A stretch of DNA of 25,889 nt from assembly GCA_003615045.1 (NCBI GenBank), contig ML014336.1, forward strand, positions 1 through 25,889, given 5' to 3'. Position 1 is the stretch's first letter. Each line of letters begins with the position of its first letter. The position numbers were made by a program, and so were the translations under genes. This stretch comes from Caulochytrium protostelioides (lineage: Eukaryota > Chytridiomycota > Caulochytriomycetes > Caulochytriales > Caulochytriaceae). Positions 1-10,110 of the stretch are shown in pieces. Under the pieces are notes generated by a model, which was not told the origin of the DNA, ran no database searches, and saw only the letters and a program-made list of their open reading frames with translations.

Positions 1-189
1 CGCGCTCCTGAGCTTGAAAATATACGCCAAGAGTTCCATAAGGGCCTCGCCACAGCAGAGCTCCTGTGGCTTTATATCGCTTCCAGCCTTCGTTACCATA
101 GCTCTGACCCCCGCCCATTCAATTACAAACATCAACAAGTCGAATGGACGACGTATCCAGGAGCTACTCAAAACAGAAAAAAGGTTCAA

Positions 190-1467
190 ATGGCGACGTG
201 CTTCACATATTTGTTGTCGTTCGAAAAGGTGATCAGAGATTTGCTTCATAGGGTGTATGGCGATACACCTGCAGCCGATCAATCGAATCCCGACCTCACG
301 AAGGATCTTCTTGAGAAAGTACTTGTGCACCTTTCTTCAAAATTTTCGAGGGACCATCTCCGACGACATGATCATAAAAAACGTGATCTCCAGACGTTGG
401 ATCTCAGCATATTCAATCAAGCACTAGACTGGATTTCTGTCGTGCCTGGCTTGGAATACGAACCTAATCGAAGCGAGGTCGTTCATGGCGATTCCTCGTC
501 CATAACAGAGGTCTCTAACGAAGCAAGATTGGAAACAATGATGAAAACATTGCAATCTCTTCTTGGCCCAATAATCGGACCCAAAATGCATGCTCACGAC
601 TTCAGTAATCTTACTCCATCCCAGAGGTCCCTAAGATCGTTTAAAGCGCTCGCAAACGGCACGCGGGCACCCTGGGGCAGTCTCGTTTCTCACGATCCTA
701 AACGGTTGGACGATGTTCTGAAGTTTATCTCCGACGATTTAACCGGATCGATTCAATCCACGATGAGCGACGAAAAGTTATGGCCGTACTTTGAGTTCAG
801 CGTGAATGAGTTCGATCAGCGTGTCGCTCTCTTGAAAAAACTGTCTCCCGATGTGGAAGCGAACCTTCCTCTTTCCACATTCACTTGGAAGCTAGCAGCC
901 CTTATTGGTTCCGAGGACTTCTTCCAGGCCTTTGATCCCCCGATGTCTACCGATGCCAGCAATGTCTATAACTTTGCCTTTGGAGCGCCTGAGACACCTG
1001 CGGTGGAGGGCACCCGGAGCACACCCAGAGCACCCTCGGAGCACCCTGCAGGACCTCCCACGCTGGATTATGATGTTGAAGATGATGCTTCGTTGGTGGG
1101 AATGATCGCTCCGGGGGGGAATGTTCCTGAGACATCTTTGGTGGAGCTCACCCAGACGGAACTCGAAAAGATTTACAGGAACAAGCAAGATGTTGATTGG
1201 ATTGATCAAGTATACTATGGGCGGGGGAACGTTCCTGGGACAACTTTGACGGACACCCGGAGCTCACCCGGCACTCACCTGGAGCACCCTGCAGGATCTC
1301 CCCCGCCGCATGGCGATCCTGATGCTGATAATTGGCTTGAGACATATATCGATTGGCCTAAGAGTGTTCCTGGGACACCGAATGACCTGGAATCATCCGG
1401 AGCACACTTAGAGCACACCACAGGTTTGTCGGAGGCGGGTTTTCGCAATGTGATGAGGAATTTATAA
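190..1467 (+). CDS. Unrecognised 425-residue protein with C-terminal imperfect repeats
   Basis: I do not recognise this protein. Residues ~1-260 look like an ordinary globular, mostly helical soluble domain with no signal peptide or membrane segment. From residue ~266 to the end it is built of diverged repeats. The unit begins with a VPGT-like motif (PETP, VPET, VPGT, VPGT), followed in several units by a Ser/Thr-Pro stretch, an EHPAG or EHTTG motif and an acidic segment. The DNA motif starts at 985, 1123, 1231 and 1366, spacings of 138, 108 and 135 bases, all multiples of three. The unit therefore expanded while in frame, which supports real coding. Base composition is clearly less GC-rich than the other genes, which suggests foreign or mobile origin or relaxed selection. 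It ends ~100 bases before the tail of a decayed Fanzor copy on the other strand. Start chosen at the first ATG of the frame. An intron-containing or longer gene is possible. Confidence 0.55.
   Translation: MATCFTYLLSFEKVIRDLLHRVYGDTPAADQSNPDLTKDLLEKVLVHLSSKFSRDHLRRHDHKKRDLQTLDLSIFNQALDWISVVPGLEYEPNRSEVVHGDSSSITEVSNEARLETMMKTLQSLLGPIIGPKMHAHDFSNLTPSQRSLRSFKALANGTRAPWGSLVSHDPKRLDDVLKFISDDLTGSIQSTMSDEKLWPYFEFSVNEFDQRVALLKKLSPDVEANLPLSTFTWKLAALIGSEDFFQAFDPPMSTDASNVYNFAFGAPETPAVEGTRSTPRAPSEHPAGPPTLDYDVEDDASLVGMIAPGGNVPETSLVELTQTELEKIYRNKQDVDWIDQVYYGRGNVPGTTLTDTRSSPGTHLEHPAGSPPPHGDPDADNWLETYIDWPKSVPGTPNDLESSGAHLEHTTGLSEAGFRNVMRNL
985..1420 (+). repeat. In-frame imperfect coding repeat, four units of 34-46 codons
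   Basis: A motif close to GTTCCTGRGACA recurs at 985 (diverged), 1123, 1231 and 1366. A second motif, GAGCACCCTGCAGGA, recurs at about 1039 and 1281, with a diverged version near 1410. Spacing stays in the reading frame throughout. Confidence 0.6.
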
Positions 1468-1559
1468 CTAATTTTTATCTTGACATGACAACGTATAGGT
1501 CCATCCAGCCACGAACATGATCCCTTCCTTCGTGCCCCCCAGGGGTCCCCGCGGAGGCA

Positions 1560-2450
1560 GTTGCGCATTCGGTTCATCGTCGGATACGCTTGCCGACCAC
1601 AGGCTGCAACCTGGCTGGCCTGGGGATGCGGCACAACGCCATCGGTCTGACTCGTGAGGTCAGGCAGCGTCGGATGTTCAACGCGGCACTGAGATTGAGG
1701 TTCACAAACTTGCCGTTGGCGGCATCTCACCACAGCCAACCTCGGACACGGTCCTCTGGCGCTGATATTGACCGGGTTTCAGGACCACATGCGTCCGGGC
1801 ATACACTCGGGTTCTGCGGACCGGGTCGATAGCCGTCGGCTCGGCCGGGGGAGCGCCCGCCCGGGACGCGCGAGAGATCTGCACAGCCGTGGGGTCCCGA
1901 GTTTGCACCTTGATCGGGATGCCATTCGTCTCAGCATGCACCTGGGTCGTCCGGAACTCGTCGATCAGGATGGAGCGGAACCGCTGGGCGCACGCCTGAT
2001 AGGCGCAAGCTGTGGAGACGGAGATCTCGCCCTTGCCGCCGGGGGGGCAAACTTGGAGGCGCCATAAGCGATCACCACTTCAGCGACGACGAGCGCCGTC
2101 TTCGTGGCCGCCTCCTTGGCGACGCGTTTGAAGAAATTGGCAAACACGCGCTGCTAGTCTCCGTACAGCCCCAGGCGCTGGCGCGCCCAGCGCGATTTTA
2201 GAAATTCGGCCCACAGCGATTCGTACGTGGCGAGCCACACCGCCAGGAAGCGGTGGTGCGCTGCGAGCGCTGTGCCCTTGGAGCTCACCCCGGACAGCCG
2301 CTGCAGCGGTTCTTTCATATGGCGCTGACAGGTCTCTGACTGCTGTTGGTCGGTTTTGATACCGGCTTCCCTATCGTACTGCTTTCGAGTCAGCGTCTAG
2401 CTGCCGGCCTTTAGGCCCCACCATGGCCATCCATAGATCCATTAAGTTCT
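1560..2450 (-). pseudogene. Decayed Fanzor (TnpB-like RNA-guided nuclease) copy
   Basis: Read on the minus strand, this stretch matches the better preserved Fanzor at 11266-12126 along nearly its whole length. Shared blocks in order are a weak RuvC-I remnant with an MA..G segment (~2420-2440), SSKGTALAAHHRFL and WLATYE (~2285-2220), RWARQRLGLYG (~2190-2160), VFANFFKRV (~2147-2121), VVIAYGA (~2080-2060), DEFRT (~1950) and SAALNIR..L (~1690-1665). Over 2285-2115 the two DNAs look close to 90% identical by eye. Damage seen: a TAG at 2154-2156 where the other copy has Lys; a frame change at a run of seven C on this strand near 2040-2046; extra sequence between DEFRT and the C-terminal block; a TGA just before the last block; and the third RuvC Asp replaced by Asn (codon at 1694-1696). 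The active family member would be an RNA-guided DNA nuclease of a mobile element. This copy cannot be one. Confidence 0.8.
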
Positions 2451-3327
2451 TGTCATGGAGTGTGCGGGGACACGCACGCATCATAGGGCATCAAAAGCTC
2501 CTTCGTACGACGTCTGGCGGTCGTCGTTGACTCGATTGGATGCCGGTTCCGCTTTGACCGGTGATTTTCGATCATCGCCAACCCGTTCCGTCTTTGCCGT
2601 CGATGGGCCTTCGGCAAGAAACTTAACACGCCCCCAGAAGGCGACGGCCGGGGGGCGGCGGTGGGTGCGGCGTCGGGTCTAACGTCAGGACCGGTAGGGC
2701 GGCGGGATCCGGCCGACCCAGCATCGCACCGCACCGCACGGCGCTACGCGTGGCTACAGCGGTGCGATGGCCGCTTGATCAGCGTTCAGCTTTCTGTCGC
2801 GGGTCCCGGTGCCGCGTGGGTCTACAGAGCTGCCACGCTGCGCTTCACGGATCCGTGCACGGCGTCACGTGGTGGCTCTCCACCGTGCCTTGCCTTGCCT
2901 TGCCTTGCCTTGTCCTGCCCTGCCTGGCCTCGCCCTGCCTGACTGGGCCTCACCGCATCCATCGCTCCTGCCGCCGCTGCCGCCGCTCGTGCTGCCACGT
3001 GGTGATCCCCGCCGCCGCGCCCAGCGACACGAGCCTTCCCGGCCATCGGTCTGAACCTCGGATCCGTCCTTGCTGCTGTGGCGCGGTCGCGCTGACCCAC
3101 GCGACGCCAGGGTCCATCCGGCCCGGCCACAGCCGGCAGCCGTTGCTCCAGCGGAAACCACAGCGTGAAAGACTTCGCACGGCCTGTGCACGCCGACCAC
3201 CCACGCGCCGCGCGCCCCGACCAGGCGTCCACTACCGCTGCTGCTGCTGCCGCCGCCACCTCTCCCCTGCGCGATCCCGACCGCCCGTGCTGGTCCCTGA
3301 CGAGTCGCCGCCGCCGCGCTACTCAGC
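2451..3327. other. Spacer upstream of SF3B1; no gene seen
   Basis: GC-rich DNA with overlapping low-complexity frames on both strands and no recognisable protein. It contains a CCTTG pentanucleotide array (2886-2912) and should hold the promoter and 5' leader of the SF3B1 gene. No clear TATA box was found. Confidence 0.5.
2886..2912. repeat. (CCTTG)n pentanucleotide array
   Basis: Five consecutive near-perfect copies, trailing into a diverged CCTG-rich tail up to about 2940. Confidence 0.8.
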
Positions 3328-3398
3328 ATGCCCGGCTCGGCCCGGCGCGGCCGGTCCGCCACCGCCGCCGCCGCCAAGGTCGCCGCGATGCCGCCAAG

Positions 3399-3430
<32 letters not shown>

Positions 3431-6400
3431 CCGCGGGCCGCGGACGCAAAATGGGCCTGGACGCCGATGGAGACGATCCGCTGTACGCGGAGGACGCGTA
3501 CGACCGCGAAATCGACACCGCGTCTAATCCGGACGACGACGGCGCGCGCGCCCCTGCGGTGGCCGACCCCGCCGTCGTGGCCGCCGCGGCCGTTGGTGCC
3601 CCGCGACAGGTCAAGAGCTACGGCGCGTCCATCACGGCGCCGCGCGCACTGCTGGACGCGCATCGCGGGTTCGACGACACCGACGGGCCGCCGGTCGCCG
3701 GCAGCGCGCTCGCGCAACTGGAGGAGGCTAGCAAGAGCCGTCGGATCGCCGACCGCGAAAGCAGCTACCATGCGCGGCGGCATGCCCGCACCCTCAGTCC
3801 CGACCGCGCCGCGCCCGCCGTGCGTCCGAGCGACCTCGATGACCTCGACGGCGCTGGCGCCGGCCCTCAAGCTGCCGTCCCGATGGACGACATCGAGGCG
3901 CAGCGGTATGCGGAGGCCATGCAGGAGCAGGCGCTGGAGCGCGAGCTCGCCGCCGTGCAGCGCGAAATCCAGTTGCTCGAGGAGCACGAGGCCGAGCTGG
4001 CCCGTCTGGCCGCCCAGGAAGACGGCACGACCGCCGCCGCCGCGTTGCCGGAGACCCCGCCCATGGGCGCCGCGGCGCCGCCCGACACGCCGCCGCCGCC
4101 GCCGCCGCCGCTGCATGACGATGTCGCCATGACGGAAGACTTGAAACCCGTCTTGCCGAAAGCCGATTTGGATGCCCGGCCGTCTGAACCTGCACCGGCG
4201 GCGGCGCCGCCCAAGCGCCGACGGCGGATGTGGGATGTGGCGCCCGAAGGCGCCGATGCCGCGATGCCTGATGCGGTCGCCTCGGCGGTGCCGGTGATCG
4301 ACACGACCGTCGCTGATGGTGCGGCGCCGCCGCCGTCGGAGCCGCCGAAGCGCCGTCGCCGGCGGTGGGACGAGACGCCAGACGATGTGGCGTCGGCTGC
4401 CCCGTCCACGGTGTTCCCGCCGCCGCCGACGAGCGCCGCCTCGCCGTCGGCCAAAGCCCCCGCACTGCCGGTGGGACCCGTCATCACGGACGAAGAACTC
4501 AACCAGATCCTGCCGTCCGAGGGGTACACGATTCTGGAGCCGCCGCCCAACTATGTGCCCTTGCGCCACGCCAACCGCCACAGCATCCACGTGGCGGCGG
4601 CGGGCGGCGCCGCCGGCGGCAGTGCGGGCCTCGCGGGCGGGTTCACCATGGACACGGAGGCGCAGTCGGCTATGGCGGCTCGGATGCTGCAGTCCGAGCT
4701 GCCGGAGAGTATTCCCGGCGTCGGGCACCTGCAGTCGTTCAGCGATGAGGACCGCCGGCATTTTGGCAAACTGCTGGAAAACGAAGACGAGACGGCCCTG
4801 TCGGCGGCGGAGCAGCGCGACCGCCGGATTCTGCGGCTGCTGCTGAAGATCAAGAACGGCGCGCCGCACGTGCGCAAGGCCGCGCTGCGCACCCTGACGG
4901 ACCGCGCGCGGGAGTTCGGCGCCGGTCCCCTGTTCAACCACGTGCTACCCTTGCTCATGTCGCCCTCGCTCGAGGACCAGGAACGCCACGTTCTCGTCAA
5001 GATCGTGGACCGGCTGCTCTTCAAGCTCGACGATCTCGTGCGCCCGTACGTGCACAAGATCCTGGTGGTCATTGAGCCGATGCTGATTGACGAGGATTTC
5101 TATGCGCGCATCGAGGGCCGCGAGATTATCAGCAACCTCAGCAAGGCCGCAGGCCTCGGGACGATGATTGCAACGATGCGCCCCGATATCGACCACCTCG
5201 ATGAGTATGTCCGCAACACCACCGCCCGCGCGTTCGCCGTCGTAGCCTCGGCGCTCGGGATCCATAGTCTGATTCCGTTTCTGCGCGCCGTCTGCCGGTC
5301 CAAGAAGAGCTGGCAGGCCGCGCATACGGGCATCAAGATCATCCAGCAGATCGCGATCATGATGGGCTGCGCCGTGCTGCCGCATCTCAAGAGTCTGGTG
5401 GATACCGTCGCACACGGCCTCGAGGACCAGGCCAACCCGAAAGTCCGGACGATGGCTGCGCAGGCGATTGCGGCGCTCGCGGAAGCTGCGACGCCGTACG
5501 GCATCGAGAGCTTCGACAACGTCCTGCGCCCGCTGTGGGAGGGCCTGCGCAAACTCCGCGGCAAGCCGCTCGCGGCCTTCCTCAAAGCGATCGGGTTCAT
5601 TATCCCGCTGATGGACGTCGAGTATGCCAATTTCTATACGCGCGAGACGATGGGCACCCTCGTGCGCGAATTCGCGTCGCCTGACGAAGAAATGCTCAAG
5701 GTCGTGCTGCAGATCGTGAAGCAGTGTGCGGGCACCGAGGGCGTCGAGGCGTCCTACCTGCGCACCGACGTGCTGCCTGAGTTCTTCCACCACTTCTGGA
5801 TCCGCCGCATGGCCCTCGACCGCAAGACCGCGAAGCTCGTGGTCGAGACGACGGTCGAACTCTCCTACAAGGTGGGAGTCACCGATGTCGTGGGCCGCCT
5901 CGTCGGCGATCTGAAAGACGAGTCGGAGCCGTTCCGCAAGATGCTGCTGGAAGCGATAGACAAGATGGTGGCGACGCTGGGCACGGCTGAGATCGATGCG
6001 CGCCTTGAGGAACAGCTCATGGACGGCCTGCTGTTTGCGTTCCAGGAGCAGACGTCCGACGAAGCGACCGTGCTGAACTGCTTCGGCACCGTCGTGAACT
6101 CCTTCGGCACGCGCGTGATGCCCTATTTGGCCCAAATCCAGTCCGCCACACTGTGGCGCTTGAACAACAAGAACGTCAAGATCCGCCAGCAGGCCGCCGA
6201 TCTGATCCACCTCATTGCCCCTGTGATCATGGAGTGCGGCGAAGAGGGGATCCTTATCCAGCTCGGCCAAGTCTTGTACGAGTACCTCGGCGAGGAGTAT
6301 CCCGAAGTGCTCGGCTCGATCTTGCGCGGCCTCAAGAGCATTGTTAGCGTCGTTGGCATGGACAGTATGCGCCCGCCGATCCACGAGCTGCTGCCGCGAC

Positions 6401-7464
6401 TGACGCCGATTTTGAAGAACCGCCACGAGAAGGTGCAGGAGAACTGCATCGACCTGGTCGGCTGCATTGCCGACCGCGGCCCCGACCACGTGGGCGCTCG
6501 CGAATGGATGCGGATCTGCTTTGAGCTGCTGGATATGCTGAAGGCCCACAAGAAGGGTATCCGCCGCGCGAGCGTCAGCACCTTCGGCTACATCGCACGC
6601 GCCATCGGCCCGCAGGACGTGCTGGCCACGTTGCTGAACAACCTCAAGGTCCAGGAGCGCCAGAGCCGCGTGTGCACGACGGTCGCGATTGCCATCGTCG
6701 CCGAGACGTGCGGGCCATTCACGATCCTGCCAGCGCTCATGAACGAATACCGCGTGCCCGAGCTGAATGTCCAGAACGGCGTGCTCAAGAGCCTGAGCTT
6801 CCTCTTTGAGTATATCGGGCCCATGGGCAAGGACTATGTCTGGGCCGTCGTGCCGCTTCTTCAGGATGCCCTGATGGACCACGACCTGGTGCATCGTCAG
6901 ACGGCCGCGGCGGCCGTCAAACACATGGCGCTCGGCCTCGTAGGGCTCGGGTGCGAGGACGCGCTGCTGCATCTGCTGAACTACGTCTGGCCGAACATGT
7001 TCGAGACGTCGCCGCACGTGATCGGCGCCGTCATGGACGCCTTCGAAGCACTGCGCGTCGGCCTCGGGCCCGGCGTGATGGTGCAGTACCTGCTGCAGGG
7101 TCTGTTCCATCCGGCGAAGCGCGTCCGCGCCACGTACTGGCGGATCTGGAACGAGCTGTTCATCGGGCACGCGGACGCCATGACCGCGTTCTATCCGCGC
7201 GTCGCGAACACGATCCGCCCCGTCGCGACCGCGAGCGCCGGGCTGCTCGCGCGCGGCAGCGGCGCTGTGGACCCCCAGGGCGACGCCGATTTGAAGCAAC
7301 AAGGCGCGACCGGCCGCGCCCTGCATGCCCTGCTCGACAAGACGTCCTCGCATGCGTCCATCAGCAAACACAAGTCCACCACGGACGAATATGGGTTCCC
7401 CATCCCGCCGCCGGGCCATGCCTACTACACTTACGAGCGCTACGAGCTGTTCCTGATGCTGTAA
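3328..7464 (+). CDS. SF3B1: Splicing factor 3B subunit 1 (U2 snRNP HEAT-repeat scaffold)
   Basis: Core component of the SF3b complex of the U2 snRNP in the nucleus. It clamps the U2/branch-site helix during spliceosome assembly (yeast Hsh155). The product has 1378 residues, against 1304 in human. The N-terminus is low complexity, with a polyproline run near residues 23-34. Two U2AF-homology ligand motifs follow, basic runs ending in Trp at W302 and W347, the second reading RRWDETP. Residues ~386-412 (DEEL...EGYTIL.PPP.YVPLR) match the segment that binds p14/SF3B6. From ~residue 480 onward is the highly conserved HEAT superhelix, including [38 protein letters not shown] and [10 protein letters not shown]. 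Residues equivalent to the human cancer hot spots R625, H662, K666 and K700 are unchanged (R629, H666, K670, K705). The frame has no intron. ATGs at 3388 and 3451 are alternative starts. The last one (MGLDADG) aligns best with the conserved N-terminus of relatives. An AATAAA follows the stop. Confidence 0.97.
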
Positions 7465-7627
7465 ATCATGGCCGTCCGAGGCTGACCATCACACCAGCAT
7501 AAAACAAGAAAGAAAAAAAAATAAACGTGTGCTCTACGCATTACACAACAGCGAGGGGGGGAAGACAGGAAGGGGAAGAGCGAGCAAGCGAGCGAGCGGG
7601 CAAAATTTTGACACGGACATGGATGCG
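7465..7627. other. Convergent 3' intergenic gap between SF3B1 and coronin
   Basis: Only 163 bases separate the two stop codons, so the 3' UTRs probably abut or overlap. An A-rich stretch on the plus strand carries the SF3B1 polyadenylation signal. Confidence 0.7.
7520..7525 (+). terminator. Probable polyadenylation signal of SF3B1 (AATAAA)
   Basis: A canonical AATAAA hexamer lies 56 bases after the SF3B1 stop, inside an A-rich tract, and is followed by GT-rich sequence as expected for a cleavage region. Confidence 0.6.
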
Positions 7628-9166
7628 CTAGTGGTGGCCGACTTGGGCTTCCAGCTGACGGATGCGGGCCTCGCGCTGAGCGATGGTGTTTTTGAGGTCT
7701 TCGTTCTCGCGGCGCAGCGCGTGGTATGCGTCCTGGTACTCCTTCTCGGTCGAGGGCCCCTTGCCCTCCGCGTGCTCGACGGGCGGCGGCGCGGACGTCG
7801 TGAACTCGCGTGCGAGCGGCGTGAAGCCCTTCTCGAGGCTGATGAGGTGCGGCGTCGCCGTCTCGCCGGCAAAGAAGGCGTCCGCCGTCAGCGCGGGCTC
7901 GTCGCCGAGCGTGTCCGGGTACAGGTCGGACTGGAAGGCATCGCTCTTGCGGGGCACGCGGAACGAGATGGGCTCGACCATGGTCGGCGTGACCTTGTAC
8001 GCGCGGGCGACCTCGACGTTCGAGACGTCGACGGCACGCTTCGGCAGGAACGTCACGCCGCGCTGCGGGTCGGTTGACTTGTACTCGGAGAGGTAGTGCA
8101 GGCCTTGCTCGTCGTCGACCCACTCGTAGTAGCGGATGTTGCCGTCGCCCTTGCCCGCAAAGTAGAACATGCTCGCGTCGGCGTCGTAGAACGGCATCAG
8201 CATGCCCGACGCAGTATCGATCGACTCCATCTTGATGTGGGTGTCGAGCTTGCTGGCGTCCCAGATCGCGACCTGGCGGTCGGACGTCTTGGAGAACCCG
8301 GTCGTGCAGATTTTGTTGAGGCTGCCCATGAAGATGCCGCGAGCGCCCTTCACGCCGGGGTGGCCCGCCGTCTCCTGGACGACCTTGTTCAGACGCGCGT
8401 CAAAGATGCGGATGCGCTTGTCCTTGCACGTCGTCACGAGCAGGTCGCCCGTGTAGTTCCAGTCGATCGACTGGATGATCTCGGTGTGACCGGTCAGCTC
8501 GATCTTCTCTTGGCCCGTCGTAATGTCCCACAGCTTGACCGTGAAGTCCGCCGACGTCGTGGCCAGCACGTTGTCGGCCACCGGGTTGAACAGCACGTGC
8601 CCGACCTTCCGGCCATGGCCGCTCAGCGTCAGCGCCGGCGTCGACACGCTCTCCGTCAGGCCTGCCTTCGGGATCGTCCACACCATCGCGCGGGTATCCT
8701 CGGACGCCGACGCGACGACGCGGTCGTTGAACGGATTGAAGTCGATGTCCAGCACCGCGGCACTGTGGCCATTGAAGGCCGGCAGGCTGTCCGAGAGCTT
8801 GCCCGTCTGGCCGTGCGGGATCACGGCAAACGCGCCGCCCCCCGAGGCTTCCAGCTGCACGCCGATGAACAGCGGGTTCGCCTTGACCAGGTTCGTGTCC
8901 CAGGCATTGCGCGAGATTTTGAGATTGTCATAGCACTGGTCGCGCTTGGCCGCGGTTCCGTACACGTGGCGGACTGCAGCACGTGGTCCATGTCGTCCAT
9001 GTGGTGGGCGGGTATCCGCAGAAGCGAGCAACAGCAACGAGCACGTGGGTGAGATATGCGTATTTGGTCTCCTAAGGGGTCGACGATCAGCGCGATGCGT
9101 GACTGCAGCCTATCGCAAGACGCAAAAGAATGACTTACACTTCGAGGCACGAACAAACTTGGACAT
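7628..9166 (-). CDS. Coronin, WD40-repeat actin-binding protein (two exons)
   Basis: Coronins bind F-actin and the Arp2/3 complex and shape cortical actin patches and endocytosis. Exon 1 is 9166-9139 and encodes MSKFVRASK plus the first base of the next codon. Exon 2 is 8973-7628. The junction yields SKFRHVYG, the hallmark coronin N-terminus. Joining gives 457 residues. WD repeats are seen as NGHSAAVLDIDFNP...VWTI, SGHGRKVGHVLFNP...KLWDI and TGHTEIIQSIDWN...RIFDA, followed by further blades and the family segment PISFRVPRKSD.FQ.DLYPDT. The last ~35 residues (EYQDAYHALRRENEDLKN...RIRQLEAQV) form a coiled coil for oligomerisation. The protein is shorter than typical fungal coronins because the Ser/Pro/acidic linker between propeller and coiled coil is brief. 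It is convergent with SF3B1. A frame starting at 9037 also runs into exon 2 but lacks the conserved start, so the spliced model is preferred. Confidence 0.95.
8974..9138 (-). other. 165-base spliceosomal intron in coronin
   Basis: The donor is GTAAGT directly after AAG-T and the acceptor is CTGCAG, both on the minus strand. The intron interrupts codon 10 after its first base. It is the only intron I can place with confidence in the window. Support comes from the restored SKFRHVYG motif rather than from the splice sites alone. Confidence 0.85.
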
Positions 9167-9532
9167 CTGCATTCGGGAGTCGTGCCGATCGCAATGTAAG
9201 ATCGTTATTTGAGTCATACGAAGAGACCAGGAAAAGAAAAGCGTGAGTCCTGTGCCAGTATCCAGTCGTTGGACCCATGAACCATGCGGCATGATGAACC
9301 ATGGGCCTCTCTATATCGCCTACGATCGGCCTCCCAGGGGCATAAGTCGGGTCCACGGGGTCATGGCATGGCAGGGTACCTAGCCTGGTCCCCAGCTTGG
9401 TCCCTAGCCATCACGCGAGGGGCCGCAGCCAGGATGCCAAGAGGCCGGTCATTGTGACCCACGCTAGAACCGCAGCCATCCCGGGTCCAGCGTGTTGTGG
9501 GGTGAATGACGCTCTTACGATGAATATGGCTC

Positions 9533-9553
9533 GGGGTGGGGTGGGGTGGGGTG
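9533..9553 (+). repeat. (GGGGT)4 array
   Basis: Four consecutive GGGGT units, which can in principle form a G-quadruplex on the plus strand. Confidence 0.75.
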
Positions 9554-9996
9554 AGGTCCGTTAGACTCGGTCGATGGCGAGGAGGCGGTGTGGCGACGAG
9601 CAGATGGACAGCGGCGATGCGGCAGACCGGGTGGAATGCGGGTTCGTGTCTCGAGGCGACGCGACGCACAGGGGAGCAGCAGAAGCAGAGATCACGACGA
9701 GCAGACGTGTCGGTGTTCGCGTTTCATACGGCGAGCGCACGTGATGAGCAGCGAGAGCCCGGTCGGGAAGCGATCTGCGACAAATGACGACACGCGCGAG
9801 CAGCAACGATCGCGCCGATCGTTCACCGGCGGCCCCCAGGCCGGCGCATCGCGCAGGTTCATCCAGCGCCTCGCCTTTCGCCACGCGCTCATCGCCACGC
9901 GCCGCCGGCCGGGTCTAGCGTCACGATCGCCGTGCATCAGATCGCGCTGGCGTCGGGCTGGCGTCGGGCGCACCTGCCTCTTTCCCCGTCCTGCAG

Positions 9997-10032
9997 GACG
10001 CCGGACGCCGGACGCCGGACGCCGGACGCCGG
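9997..10032. repeat. (GACGCCG)5 heptanucleotide array
   Basis: Five perfect tandem copies of a seven-base unit. Confidence 0.85.
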
Positions 10033-10064
10033 TTGCTGCGCCGATGCCGCACGCCGAACGGGCA

Positions 10065-10110
10065 CCCAGCCCAGCCCGACCCAGCCCAACCCAACCCAGC
10101 CCAACCCAAC
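10065..10110. repeat. (CCCAR)9 pentanucleotide array
   Basis: About nine units of CCCAG or CCCAA, one of them CCCGA. The minus strand is G-rich and quadruplex-prone. It has the same G3-4 pentamer design as the GGGGT array 500 bases away. Confidence 0.75.

Noticed and set aside
3319-4941. 540-residue minus-strand frame across the SF3B1 5' half
   Set aside because: Arg/Gly-rich shadow of a GC-rich coding region. The plus strand has unmistakable SF3B1 homology.
4945-7419. 824-residue minus-strand frame opposite SF3B1
   Set aside because: Open only because of codon bias on the plus strand. Its composition is low complexity and it has no domain.
8096-9052. Plus-strand 318-residue frame opposite coronin
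   Set aside because: Shadow of the coronin coding strand. It contains Arg/Val/Asp-biased sequence without any family motif.
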